Shown: positions 7,304-14,035 of the stretch, one piece after another
How positions within the stretch are numbered: the first letter of the stretch is position 1
Layout of the letters: each line of letters starts with the position of its first letter
Assembly: GCA_035652495.1 (NCBI GenBank)
Contig: DASRDS010000302.1
Coordinates: 1 to 14,376, forward strand
Direction of reading: 5' to 3'
Source of the DNA: DASRDS01 sp035652495
Lineage (GTDB): Bacteria > Gemmatimonadota > Gemmatimonadetes > Gemmatimonadales > Gemmatimonadaceae
DNA length: 14,376 nt
The notes under the pieces: model-generated
Database searches by the model: none
What the model saw: the letters and a program-made list of their open reading frames with translations, nothing else
What the model was told of the DNA's origin: nothing
Made by a program: the position numbers and the translations under genes

Positions 7304-8407
7304 TCAACTCGTCAGCTCGAGAGGGACGGTGATGGAAACGAGCGTGCCCCGCGGCGCGGCGGGTGACAGCTCCAGGGTACTCATGCCAGGGAACATCGCG
7401 GCCAATCGCGCGCGCGTGCTGCCGAGCCCGACGCGCTCGCGGCGGTCGCGCTCGGGTGGGGGACCGATGCCATCGTCGCGCACGCTCAAGATCAGGCGGC
7501 GCCCATCGCATCGCGCGGCGACATCGATATGACCGGCACCCCGCCGCGGGGCGATGCCGTGGGAAATCGCGTTCTCGACGAGCGGCTGCAGCAGGAACGA
7601 CGGCACCCGCGCGTTCATAACGTCCGGATCAATGCGCATCGAGACCGACAGCCGGTCGCCGAACCGCATGCGTTGCAACTCGACGTAGGATGCCAGGCGA
7701 TTGAGCTCCGTGCGGAGCGTCACATGGCCCGACGGCTCGGAGTCGAGCGACGTCCGCAACAGATCGCCGAGTCGGACGAGCATGGCCTCGGCGACGATCG
7801 GATCCTCGGGCACGAGGGCCGCGATCGCGTTGAGCGTGTTGAACAGGAAGTGCGGTTGCAGCTGGAGCGACAACGCGTGGAGCCGCGCGTCCGCCAGCGA
7901 CCGCTCGAGCTGAGCGGCCAGCTCCCGCTCGCGACGGGCGCGATGCACGCGGAAGAGCACCGCGTACTCCATGAGGAGCACGAGCCCCTGTTGCGCGTTC
8001 GTCTCGAACAGATAGCGGAACGAGAGGAGCGGCGACGCGAGCGCCGATTTGGCGTCGTCGGACAACGTGCTGCCCGCGACCCAGAGGCCGCGGACCATCC
8101 ACGCTTGGGCCGCCGCGGCCACGATCCCGACCAACGCCCAACCGAGCAGGTTGAGCGCGATGCGTGGCCGCGGACCGGCCAACGGAACCTGATCGAGCGC
8201 CAGGAAGACGAACGGCGTCAGCGCCAGCCAGAGGCCTAAATCCGCGCTCGCTCCGAACGCCACGTGGGCCGCCGACGGATCGAATCCGACCGCGCGATTG
8301 GCGGCGACGATCGGCCGAATCGAGGCCAGCTCGATGACGAGTTGCAATCCGCCGACGGCCGCCCATTCCGCGAGCGTGGCCGTGCGCGCAACGCTTTGAG
8401 TGCTCAC
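7304..8407 (-). CDS. LytS-type sensor histidine kinase
   Basis: A 367-residue membrane kinase. I place the start at GTG 8407-8405, which overlaps the preceding gene's TGA as GTGA and has AGGAGG 10 bases upstream; an ATG at 8443 is possible but has no such support. About four transmembrane segments occupy residues 15-155. A coiled-coil-like arginine/glutamate-rich stretch (HRARRERELAAQLERSLADA) leads into the His_kinase domain: His186 in LQLQPHFLFNTLN is the phospho-acceptor, the N-box is LVENAISHG with Asn279, the G boxes are DDGIGPP (311-317) and GLGSTRARL. This is the LytS/YehU (HPK8) type that pairs with LytTR regulators. The sensor part has no recognisable periplasmic domain, so the signal is probably in or near the membrane. 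Confidence 0.92.
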   Translation of the reverse strand: MSTQSVARTATLAEWAAVGGLQLVIELASIRPIVAANRAVGFDPSAAHVAFGASADLGLWLALTPFVFLALDQVPLAGPRPRIALNLLGWALVGIVAAAAQAWMVRGLWVAGSTLSDDAKSALASPLLSFRYLFETNAQQGLVLLMEYAVLFRVHRARRERELAAQLERSLADARLHALSLQLQPHFLFNTLNAIAALVPEDPIVAEAMLVRLGDLLRTSLDSEPSGHVTLRTELNRLASYVELQRMRFGDRLSVSMRIDPDVMNARVPSFLLQPLVENAISHGIAPRRGAGHIDVAARCDGRRLILSVRDDGIGPPPERDRRERVGLGSTRARLAAMFPGMSTLELSPAAPRGTLVSITVPLELTS

Positions 8408-8745
8408 CCGGACTTGGCCTCCTCGGCCGTCACGAATACCCACCAGACCTGATCCTCGAGCCCCTCAGTGAGTGGCTCGCCATTATAAAGTGGCAGGATC
8501 CGGCACCCGGTCGCTGGCAACGCGCGGAGGGTGATTCGCTTGAGCGGGAGGTTGACCCGCGCATAAGCCACCGGAACGAGAACGGTTCCCTCGTCGCCCA
8601 ATTTGACGATGAAATACTCGGCATTGCCGGCAGCCCGGCTTTGCACGAGCGATTGAACCGATCCGACTGCCACCCGATCTGAACTGTAAACGGTCCAGCC
8701 GCGACAGTCCGTCGTCCGGGTGGGGCTCATACGGCCTACGGTCAT
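8404..8745 (-). CDS. PRC-barrel domain protein
   Basis: A 113-residue cytoplasmic protein. Residues about 16-100 resemble the PRC-barrel fold: RGWTVYSSDRVAVGSVQSL, then AEYFIVKLGDEGTVLVPVAYARV, then the characteristic tail ILPLYNGEPLT. PRC barrels are small beta-barrels found in the photosynthetic reaction centre H subunit, RimM and many stand-alone bacterial proteins, and usually act in protein-protein or protein-RNA contacts. Start is ATG 8745 (AGG about 6 bases upstream) or ATG 8730. Its TGA overlaps the kinase start in GTGA, so kinase translation probably depends on it. A role as a soluble partner of the kinase is inference. It starts 26 bases after the second double-LysR gene. Confidence 0.7.
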   Translation of the reverse strand: MTVGRMSPTRTTDCRGWTVYSSDRVAVGSVQSLVQSRAAGNAEYFIVKLGDEGTVLVPVAYARVNLPLKRITLRALPATGCRILPLYNGEPLTEGLEDQVWWVFVTAEEAKSG

Positions 8746-8756
8746 GTGGCCTACGG
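8733..8756. repeat. Short direct repeat GGCCTACGG at the PRC gene start
   Basis: GGCCTACGG occurs at 8733-8741 and again at 8748-8756, one copy inside and one just before the PRC-barrel start codon, 15 bases apart. Direct repeats of this size are the form bound by LytTR regulators, although the known LytTR consensus is different and AT-richer. It may also be a chance duplication. Confidence 0.35.
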
Positions 8757-8771
8757 AACAACCAGGCGCCG

Positions 8772-10670
8772 CTAGCGACCAGACGACTCGGGCCGAATAC
8801 CGCCGGACGCGGGACGTCCGCCGGATATCCTGGGACGACGTTCGCGCTCGCCGATCACCTCAATGGCGAGGTCGAGCAGCATGCGCACGGTCGGATGCGG
8901 CTCCTCGCGGCGGAACAACAATTCTAGCCCTGAGGGAATGCTCACATCGTCGATCGGTACCGCGACGAGTCCCGTGTAATGCCGTCGCGCACCGAGCGTC
9001 CAGCCGCGCCCCTGGAGCGCCAGCACGCGCGCGGTGTGCAAGCTGTCAAACGATCGTATGACTGGCGGACGTCCCAGTGCGTGCATCACGGCGTCGTGAA
9101 AGTGCGGCTCGTTCTCGCGTCGAATAAATAAGAACGGCACGGCGGCAAGATCGTCCAGTCGCACCGTCGCTCGCGTCGCCAACGGATGGTTCACGGCGAG
9201 CAGCGCCGAATCGAACACATAACTGGCCAAGCGCATCCGAGCGACGCCAGATGGGAGGCTCGCGTGTACATGTCCGACACCGAGATCGATGCGCCCGTCG
9301 AGCAGGGCGGCGAATTGATCCGGCGTCGGCAGCTCATCGATCACCATCTCGATATCGGGATACCGCTCGGCGCACCGTCTCAGCACTTCACGCATCACGG
9401 GGCTCGCATGCATGATGTCGACGCCGCTCAGCACGCACCGGCGTCGATGCAGTCGGCCGATGCGAGAGGCTTCGGCGACCGCCGCATCCAACGCCGCGAG
9501 CACGCGAGCGGCGTCGTTCGCGAGCGACGTACCCGCCGCGGTCGGTCGTACGCCGCGGGGCAGGCGATCAAAGAGCTTGAGATCGAGCTCCCGTTCGAGC
9601 TCATCGATGTTGCGGAACAGCACCGACGGCGCGACGCCGAGTCGTTGCGCGCCACGTGTCCATCCGGCTTCCTCGATGAGCGCGGCGAGCGCGCGGAGAT
9701 GGCGCAGCTCTAGCCCATGCGTGCGTGGCGGTGTGTGTCCGACCGGTACCGGCGGTACTAAGGGCACATCATCGCGCACGCTCTCGAATACTTCGACGAT
9801 GTGGCGGATGATCGGGCGCTCATCGTCCGCGCGCCACATGACCGCTTCCCAGAGCGGAACCGCGAGCCCATGGACTGGTACCCCTACGGTGCCATCCGGC
9901 GACATCTCCACGAATCGGCTCGGCAGTGGCTGCCAACCCTGATTCGCGGCCACGGCGAGAAACACCGCGTACACTCCGCTGTGCGTGTCGACGATCGGCG
10001 ACGTGTTGCCCAGCCGTTCGAGGTGTTCTGTCAGGGCATCATAGACATCCGGATGATAGGCACGAGGGACCCACAGGATCGGATACGGATTCAGCTCGTG
10101 CGCCTCGATGAGGGACCGTGAGGCGAGCGGATGCGTCGTGGATACGAGCGCGATCTCGATCCGTGCGTCGGTGATCCGTTCGGTCGCGATGTCCTCGAGC
10201 GCCGGCGGCGGCTCGACGCCAAGCGCGAGGTCCAGGGTATGGCCCAGCAGTCCCCGCCACTGGCTCGGACCTGCTTCCAGGTCCTCGACCGTCAGGTCGA
10301 TGTCAGGAAAGTGTTGTCGAATGAGCGCCAGCCCGCGTTGTACCAGAGGCGACGCCAGCGATCCGCGGCCGACGCCGAACCGGATGCTGCCGCCGCGACC
10401 CTGAGCCGCCCGCGCCGCGCGAATCACCGCGCCGTCGATCTGCGCCAGTATGCCGCGGGTCGCCGACAGGAGCGCCTCGCCGGCGGACGTGGGCGCGCAT
10501 CCCTTGGCATGGCGCGACAGCAGCTCGGTGCCGATCGCGCGCTCGAGGAGCTTGAGCTGCCGGGAAATCGCGGGCTGGGCGACGCCGAGCTTGTGCGCCG
10601 CGCGTCCGATGGTGCCTTCTTCGGCGACGACGACAAAGTACCGGAGCTGGCGAAGATCGAGCTCGCTCAC
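8772..10670 (-). CDS. Double LysR-type regulator B (two fused LTTRs)
   Basis: A 632-residue protein about twice the length of a LysR regulator, in one uninterrupted frame. Residues 4-65 form HTH 1 (DLRQLRYFVVVAEE; VAQPAISRQLKLLE) and about 90-295 effector domain 1, with a GPxQW segment and LDLALGV. A proline-rich linker (VPPVPVGHTPP) follows. Residues 321-382 form HTH 2 (ELRHLRAL; VAPSVLFRNIDELE) and about 405-600 effector domain 2 (PTPDQ; RIDLGVGHV; FLFIRR; GRGWTLG). HTH 2 has lost the Gln and Ser of the usual Q-x-A-x-S-R recognition helix, so it may bind DNA poorly. Start is GTG 10670, overlapping the TGA of regulator A as GTGA; no other Shine-Dalgarno is visible, implying coupled translation. 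Effector and targets unknown. Confidence 0.88.
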   Translation of the reverse strand: MSELDLRQLRYFVVVAEEGTIGRAAHKLGVAQPAISRQLKLLERAIGTELLSRHAKGCAPTSAGEALLSATRGILAQIDGAVIRAARAAQGRGGSIRFGVGRGSLASPLVQRGLALIRQHFPDIDLTVEDLEAGPSQWRGLLGHTLDLALGVEPPPALEDIATERITDARIEIALVSTTHPLASRSLIEAHELNPYPILWVPRAYHPDVYDALTEHLERLGNTSPIVDTHSGVYAVFLAVAANQGWQPLPSRFVEMSPDGTVGVPVHGLAVPLWEAVMWRADDERPIIRHIVEVFESVRDDVPLVPPVPVGHTPPRTHGLELRHLRALAALIEEAGWTRGAQRLGVAPSVLFRNIDELERELDLKLFDRLPRGVRPTAAGTSLANDAARVLAALDAAVAEASRIGRLHRRRCVLSGVDIMHASPVMREVLRRCAERYPDIEMVIDELPTPDQFAALLDGRIDLGVGHVHASLPSGVARMRLASYVFDSALLAVNHPLATRATVRLDDLAAVPFLFIRRENEPHFHDAVMHALGRPPVIRSFDSLHTARVLALQGRGWTLGARRHYTGLVAVPIDDVSIPSGLELLFRREEPHPTVRMLLDLAIEVIGERERRPRISGGRPASGGIRPESSGR

Positions 10671-12508
10671 GGTTTCGGCTTGCGTCGCGCCTGACGCAAG
10701 AGCGCGCACACGGCGCGGACCGCGGCCTTTGGCTCTTCGCGGCGCCACATCATCTCGAGACCCCATGGAATGGCGAGGCCCGCGAGCGTCCGTCTCACGG
10801 TGCCGCGCGGCACGCGCACGGCCTGCGACAGAAATCCCAGCGTCCACCCGCGTCCCTCGGCCGCCAGCCGCCAGAGCACCTGAAGGCTGTTGACGGTCGT
10901 CTCGAGCCGCGGCACGAGACCAAAGGATAAGAGGGCCTGCATGACTTGATCGTAGAACTCGGGTTGAAAGCGGCGATCCATGAACAAGAACGGCACATCG
11001 CGGAGGTCATCCGCGGTCAGTATCCGGCGGGCCGCGAGTGGATGGCTCTCCGCGATCAGTGCTGAATCGATTCGATCCACACTGAGCTGTTTCCGCGCCA
11101 GCGAGGCGGGAAGCGGAGGGCCCCGCATCACATGCCCGATACAAAGATCAATCGTGCCCGCCAGGAGTTCCCTTTGTTGTCGCGGCGTTGGCACATCCTC
11201 GATCACGATACGCACGGTGGGGAGCCGCACGGCCGTCTCGCGGAGGAGCAGACCTAGGAGTTTGCCGACTTCGTTCGTCGCGACGGCGCCGATCACGCAG
11301 CGCATCGACGCTTCCGTGCGCAGGCGCTGCGCATCGGCGGTCAGGGCTTCGACCGTCGTGAGGAGACGCACGGCGTCGGTTGCCGCCGCGAGGCCCGCAT
11401 GGGTCGGCGTCGTACCCTTTGCGCCTTTCGTGATGAGTTGGACGCCTATTTCGCGTTCGAGATCCCGGAGTTGGCGCGAGAGTGCGGGTGGGGTCAGGCG
11501 CAGCCGCCGCGCGGCGCGGCCCAGGCTTTCCGAGGCAACGACGGTCGTCAATGCGCGGAGCTGACGGAGCTCGAGACCGGTCGAGTGATTCCGACGTGGG
11601 GATGCGGTGCCGAGCGGTGCGGACCGGCCATGAATCACTTCCAGTGCCCGGCGCACATGCGGTCGTGATTCGTTCGCGCGCCATAAGAGCCCCGTGGTCA
11701 TGCTGACGTGCAATCCCTCGACGGGAATCGCGACCGTCCCGGGCGGCGCCATCTGGAGTCCCGGCCGCGACCACAATGTCCATCCAGCGCCCGCCCCTAC
11801 GGCTAGCCAAACCGCTTTCGGCCCCGAGAATCGTGCGTCGAGCGGCGGTTGAATGCCGAGTTGTTTCAGAGTGTCGTCAATGACACGCTGCGACTCTGAG
11901 TGCCACTCGGCTCTCGGAAACAACAGGGGAAACAGAGCGAGATCAGAGGACAATAAAACAGAGCGCGACGCTAGCGGTGTCTCGACGGGGACGATCGCGC
12001 AATCGAACGGCACGTCGTACAACGGCGCCCAGCCGAAATCGTGCGTCGCCACCGGCGATGGTAACCCGATCGCGAGATCGAGCGCCCCGGCGTTCAGTTG
12101 CTCCCATTGCACGGGGCCCGGCTCGACTTCCCGAATCTCGAGCTCGACGTCGGGCAACTGTTCACGGATCGCGGCCTCCGCCGGCTGGATCTGCTCGAGC
12201 CACCAGGCGGATCGTCCGACGCCGATGACGAGTCGCCCCGTGAGGCCATGCGCGGCATCGGCCGCGCGACGCACGATGGATTCGGCCTGCTCGAGAATGG
12301 CGCGCGCGCTCGACGCGATCGCCTCGCCGACGGGCGTCAAAGCAACGCCCGCGGCCTGACGCGCGAGCAGTTCCAGCCCCAGCTCGCGTTCCAGCGCTTG
12401 AATCTGTCGCGAGAGCGCCGGTTGGGCGACGCGGAGACGATGCGCCGCCCGACTCACGCTCTTTTCTTCCGCGACCGCCATGAAGTAGCGCAGGTGCCGC
12501 AGATCCAC
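10667..12508 (-). CDS. Double LysR-type regulator A (two fused LTTRs)
   Basis: A 613-residue protein. Residues 2-62 form HTH 1 (LRHLRYFMAVAEE; VAQPALSRQIQALE), about 88-290 effector domain 1 (GPVQW; LDLAIGL), then a linker of about 15 residues. Residues 313-374 form HTH 2 (LELRQLRAL; TPPALSRQLRDLE, keeping the Ser-Arg pair), about 395-605 effector domain 2 (VPTPRQQ; TIDLCIGHV; FLFMDRR; GRGWTLG). The start is GTG 12508-12506, with GGGAGG (plus-strand 12514-12519) upstream; the longer frame to 12610 would begin inside the divergent gene's leader. It is the first gene of a leftward unit of six. A T-N11-A dyad 12 bases upstream suggests autoregulation, which is usual for LysR regulators. Inducers and other targets cannot be inferred. 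Confidence 0.9.
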   Translation of the reverse strand: MDLRHLRYFMAVAEEKSVSRAAHRLRVAQPALSRQIQALERELGLELLARQAAGVALTPVGEAIASSARAILEQAESIVRRAADAAHGLTGRLVIGVGRSAWWLEQIQPAEAAIREQLPDVELEIREVEPGPVQWEQLNAGALDLAIGLPSPVATHDFGWAPLYDVPFDCAIVPVETPLASRSVLLSSDLALFPLLFPRAEWHSESQRVIDDTLKQLGIQPPLDARFSGPKAVWLAVGAGAGWTLWSRPGLQMAPPGTVAIPVEGLHVSMTTGLLWRANESRPHVRRALEVIHGRSAPLGTASPRRNHSTGLELRQLRALTTVVASESLGRAARRLRLTPPALSRQLRDLEREIGVQLITKGAKGTTPTHAGLAAATDAVRLLTTVEALTADAQRLRTEASMRCVIGAVATNEVGKLLGLLLRETAVRLPTVRIVIEDVPTPRQQRELLAGTIDLCIGHVMRGPPLPASLARKQLSVDRIDSALIAESHPLAARRILTADDLRDVPFLFMDRRFQPEFYDQVMQALLSFGLVPRLETTVNSLQVLWRLAAEGRGWTLGFLSQAVRVPRGTVRRTLAGLAIPWGLEMMWRREEPKAAVRAVCALLRQARRKPKP

Positions 12509-12520
12509 GATCGCCTCCCA

Positions 12521-12533
12521 TGCCGAAACGGCA
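12521..12533. promoter_or_regulatory. T-N11-A dyad, probable LysR operator
   Basis: TGCCG-AAA-CGGCA is a perfect dyad whose outer bases fit the LysR box T-N11-A exactly. It lies in the 100-base divergent spacer between the double-LysR start (12508) and the EAL start (12609), 12 bases from the LysR start codon and next to its Shine-Dalgarno. Binding there would most simply repress the LysR operon. Such dyads are short and can occur by chance. Confidence 0.5.
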
Positions 12534-12587
12534 AGGAAGCCCGAACAAACAAGTATTGGCCCAGTGTCTACGTACGCCGGTAGCATT

Positions 12588-12607
12588 CTTCTCCGCAAGA
12601 GGAGAAG
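12588..12607 (+). promoter_or_regulatory. Hairpin covering the EAL gene's ribosome binding site
   Basis: CTTCTCC (12588-12594) and GGAGAAG (12601-12607) are perfect complements around the 6-base loop GCAAGA. The right arm contains the Shine-Dalgarno sequence (AGGAGA, 12600-12605) of the gene starting at ATG 12609. If the transcript includes the left arm, this 7-bp stem would hide the ribosome binding site and make translation depend on opening it. If transcription starts after about 12588, the structure cannot form. The Shine-Dalgarno also supports 12609 as the start. Confidence 0.5.
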
Positions 12608-12608
12608 C

Positions 12609-13382
12609 ATGGAGCAGGAGTGGGATGACGAATCCGAGACGGCGCGAAAGGAACTGATCGAGCTCCTGTTGACCCCAGGCGCGATCGCGACCTCCGTCCA
12701 GCCTATAGTCGATTACCGCACCACTCCGCCCACGCATTGGGGGGTGGAGTGCTTGACGCATGGTCAGCGCGGCACCGTGTTCGCCGACGCCGAAGTGCTG
12801 TTTCGCACCACGCGGCTGGCGCGATTGGAGTCAGAGGTCGACCGCGTCTGCGTCGCCATGGCGCTGCACTCCATGCGTCGCATCGCCATGCCGTCCCGAA
12901 TTTTTCTGAACGTGCATCCGCAGACGCTGACGCGAGACGCCTGGTTTCCCGCCTACGTCCAGGAAGTCGCCGAGCGGTGGAAGATCGGCGCGGAGCGGCT
13001 GACGATCGAGATCGTGGAGCACGATCGGCGCACGCTGTCCGGCCGCGTGCTGCGGGCGGTCAACGCGCTCCGCGAGTTCGGCGTGTCGGTCGCGCTCGAC
13101 GATTGCGCGGCCGATCTGACGCATGACCCGATGCTCGTCGCGGTCCGCCCCGAGTTCGTGAAGATCGCGAAGCACGTGGTCTGGGCGGCGCGGCATTCGA
13201 CCGCGGGGTTTCGCCGGTTGGAGCGGCTCGTTCAGTCGACGGGCAACCTCACGACGCTCATCGCCGAGGGCATCGAGACCGCGGCCGATCTGGAGATGGT
13301 GCGGTGCCTCGGCGTCTCACTGGTGCAGGGCTTTTTCGTCGGCCGCCCGGTCGCGATATCGGCGCTGCACCGTGAGCGGTAA
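12609..13382 (+). CDS. EAL-domain protein, cyclic-di-GMP phosphodiesterase-like
   Basis: A 257-residue stand-alone EAL domain with no transmembrane or sensor domain. The signature is E-C-L (Glu47) in place of E-A-L. Other expected metal and catalytic positions appear conserved: Asn101 in FLNVHP, Glu134 and Glu137 in EIVE, Asp164 and Asp165 in LDDC, Lys185 in VKIAK, Glu223 in AEGIE, Gln240 in VQGFF. Loop 6, normally DDFGTG, is DDCAAD, and KID is KIA. Active enzymes hydrolyse c-di-GMP to pGpG. Here activity is possible, but a loop-6 change often weakens it or marks a c-di-GMP- or protein-binding role. ATG 12609 has a strong AGGAGA; a GTG at 12564 does not. It is divergent from the double-LysR operon and overlaps the alkylation repair gene by 66 bases at its 3' end. 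Confidence 0.85.
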   Translation: MEQEWDDESETARKELIELLLTPGAIATSVQPIVDYRTTPPTHWGVECLTHGQRGTVFADAEVLFRTTRLARLESEVDRVCVAMALHSMRRIAMPSRIFLNVHPQTLTRDAWFPAYVQEVAERWKIGAERLTIEIVEHDRRTLSGRVLRAVNALREFGVSVALDDCAADLTHDPMLVAVRPEFVKIAKHVVWAARHSTAGFRRLERLVQSTGNLTTLIAEGIETAADLEMVRCLGVSLVQGFFVGRPVAISALHRER

Positions 13383-14018
13383 CCGTTCAATCGCATAGCG
13401 AAGCATGGTCCTAGGCATATGGCCCGCGTGCGCGTCGAGGAACCCGTGGAGCGTGGCGGCATCGCGCTTGCCGAGCTCACGGAGCATCCATCCGGCCGCT
13501 TTGTGGATCAGATCGTGCTCGTCTTCGAGTAACATCGAGGCCACGCGCACGGTATCACGGTATTCGCCGTGCTTTATAAAATGGTGCGTGGCGATGATCG
13601 CGATCCGCCGGTCCCACACATTCATCGACCGGGCGAGCACGTCGAGTGTCTGCCGTCCTTTCGTCATCAAATGGGCGCCGACGATACCCGGCGCCGAGCT
13701 GTCGACCAGGTCCCAATTGTTGATATAGCGCCGGTGCTTCATGTACACGCGATAGATCGCCGCGCGGCGCAGCGGCTCGGCCTTCGCGAACGCACCGACG
13801 AGAATCATGAGGGCGAGCAGCCGCTCCTCATGGACGCGCGACCGGAGCAGGGCGGTGACATCGGTCGTCGGGAGCGACCGATACTGTCGCGCGAGCTTCC
13901 GAAGGACCGGTACTCGGATCCCTAAGAACGGCTCGGCGGTCTTGAAGTACCCCTGAAGAAAGCGCGCGCGATCCGGCTCGGCCAACTCGCGCAGGTGCTT
14001 CCTGAGGGCGCTCACCAT
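13317..14018 (-). CDS. DNA alkylation repair protein, AlkD-like HEAT-repeat glycosylase
   Basis: A 233-residue all-helical protein, normal length for AlkD-like (PF08713) enzymes, which remove alkylated bases such as 3-methyladenine and 7-methylguanine from DNA. Family motifs are clear: NNWDLVDSSAPGIVG with Trp102 and Asp106, VWDRRIAII with Arg138, and DLIHKAAGWMLRE with Trp177. By spacing, these correspond to the Trp-Asp-Arg-Trp set of Bacillus cereus AlkD (W109, D113, R148, W187). The start ATG 14018 begins the usual family N-terminus (MVSALRKHL); no clear Shine-Dalgarno is present, and a longer frame to 14210 overlaps the upstream gene. It follows that gene after 17 bases. Its last 66 bases lie antisense to the end of the EAL gene. 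Confidence 0.88.
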   Translation of the reverse strand: MVSALRKHLRELAEPDRARFLQGYFKTAEPFLGIRVPVLRKLARQYRSLPTTDVTALLRSRVHEERLLALMILVGAFAKAEPLRRAAIYRVYMKHRRYINNWDLVDSSAPGIVGAHLMTKGRQTLDVLARSMNVWDRRIAIIATHHFIKHGEYRDTVRVASMLLEDEHDLIHKAAGWMLRELGKRDAATLHGFLDAHAGHMPRTMLRYAIERLPLTVQRRYRDRAADEKALHQ

Positions 14019-14035
14019 AGGCGCAGTATATCCAG

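Noticed and set aside
6532..7332. 266-codon plus-strand frame opposite the response regulator
   Set aside because: Antisense shadow of a gene with all receiver and LytTR residues.
7529..8239. 236-codon plus-strand frame opposite the histidine kinase
   Set aside because: Low-complexity Arg/Glu-rich translation antisense to a clear kinase with H, N and G boxes.
10671..10847. Longer start for regulator B inside the end of regulator A
   Set aside because: The extension is the out-of-frame copy of the conserved C-terminus of A; the GTGA overlap start at 10670 begins exactly at the HTH.
8772..12508. Double LysR explained as a lost stop codon between ordinary tandem LTTR genes
   Set aside because: Both neighbouring genes show the same fused layout, with matching half order and an uninterrupted frame, so one recent error cannot explain it.
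12509..12610. Longer start for regulator A through the divergent spacer
   Set aside because: It would span the EAL leader and hairpin; GTG 12508 has GGGAGG upstream and starts at the HTH.
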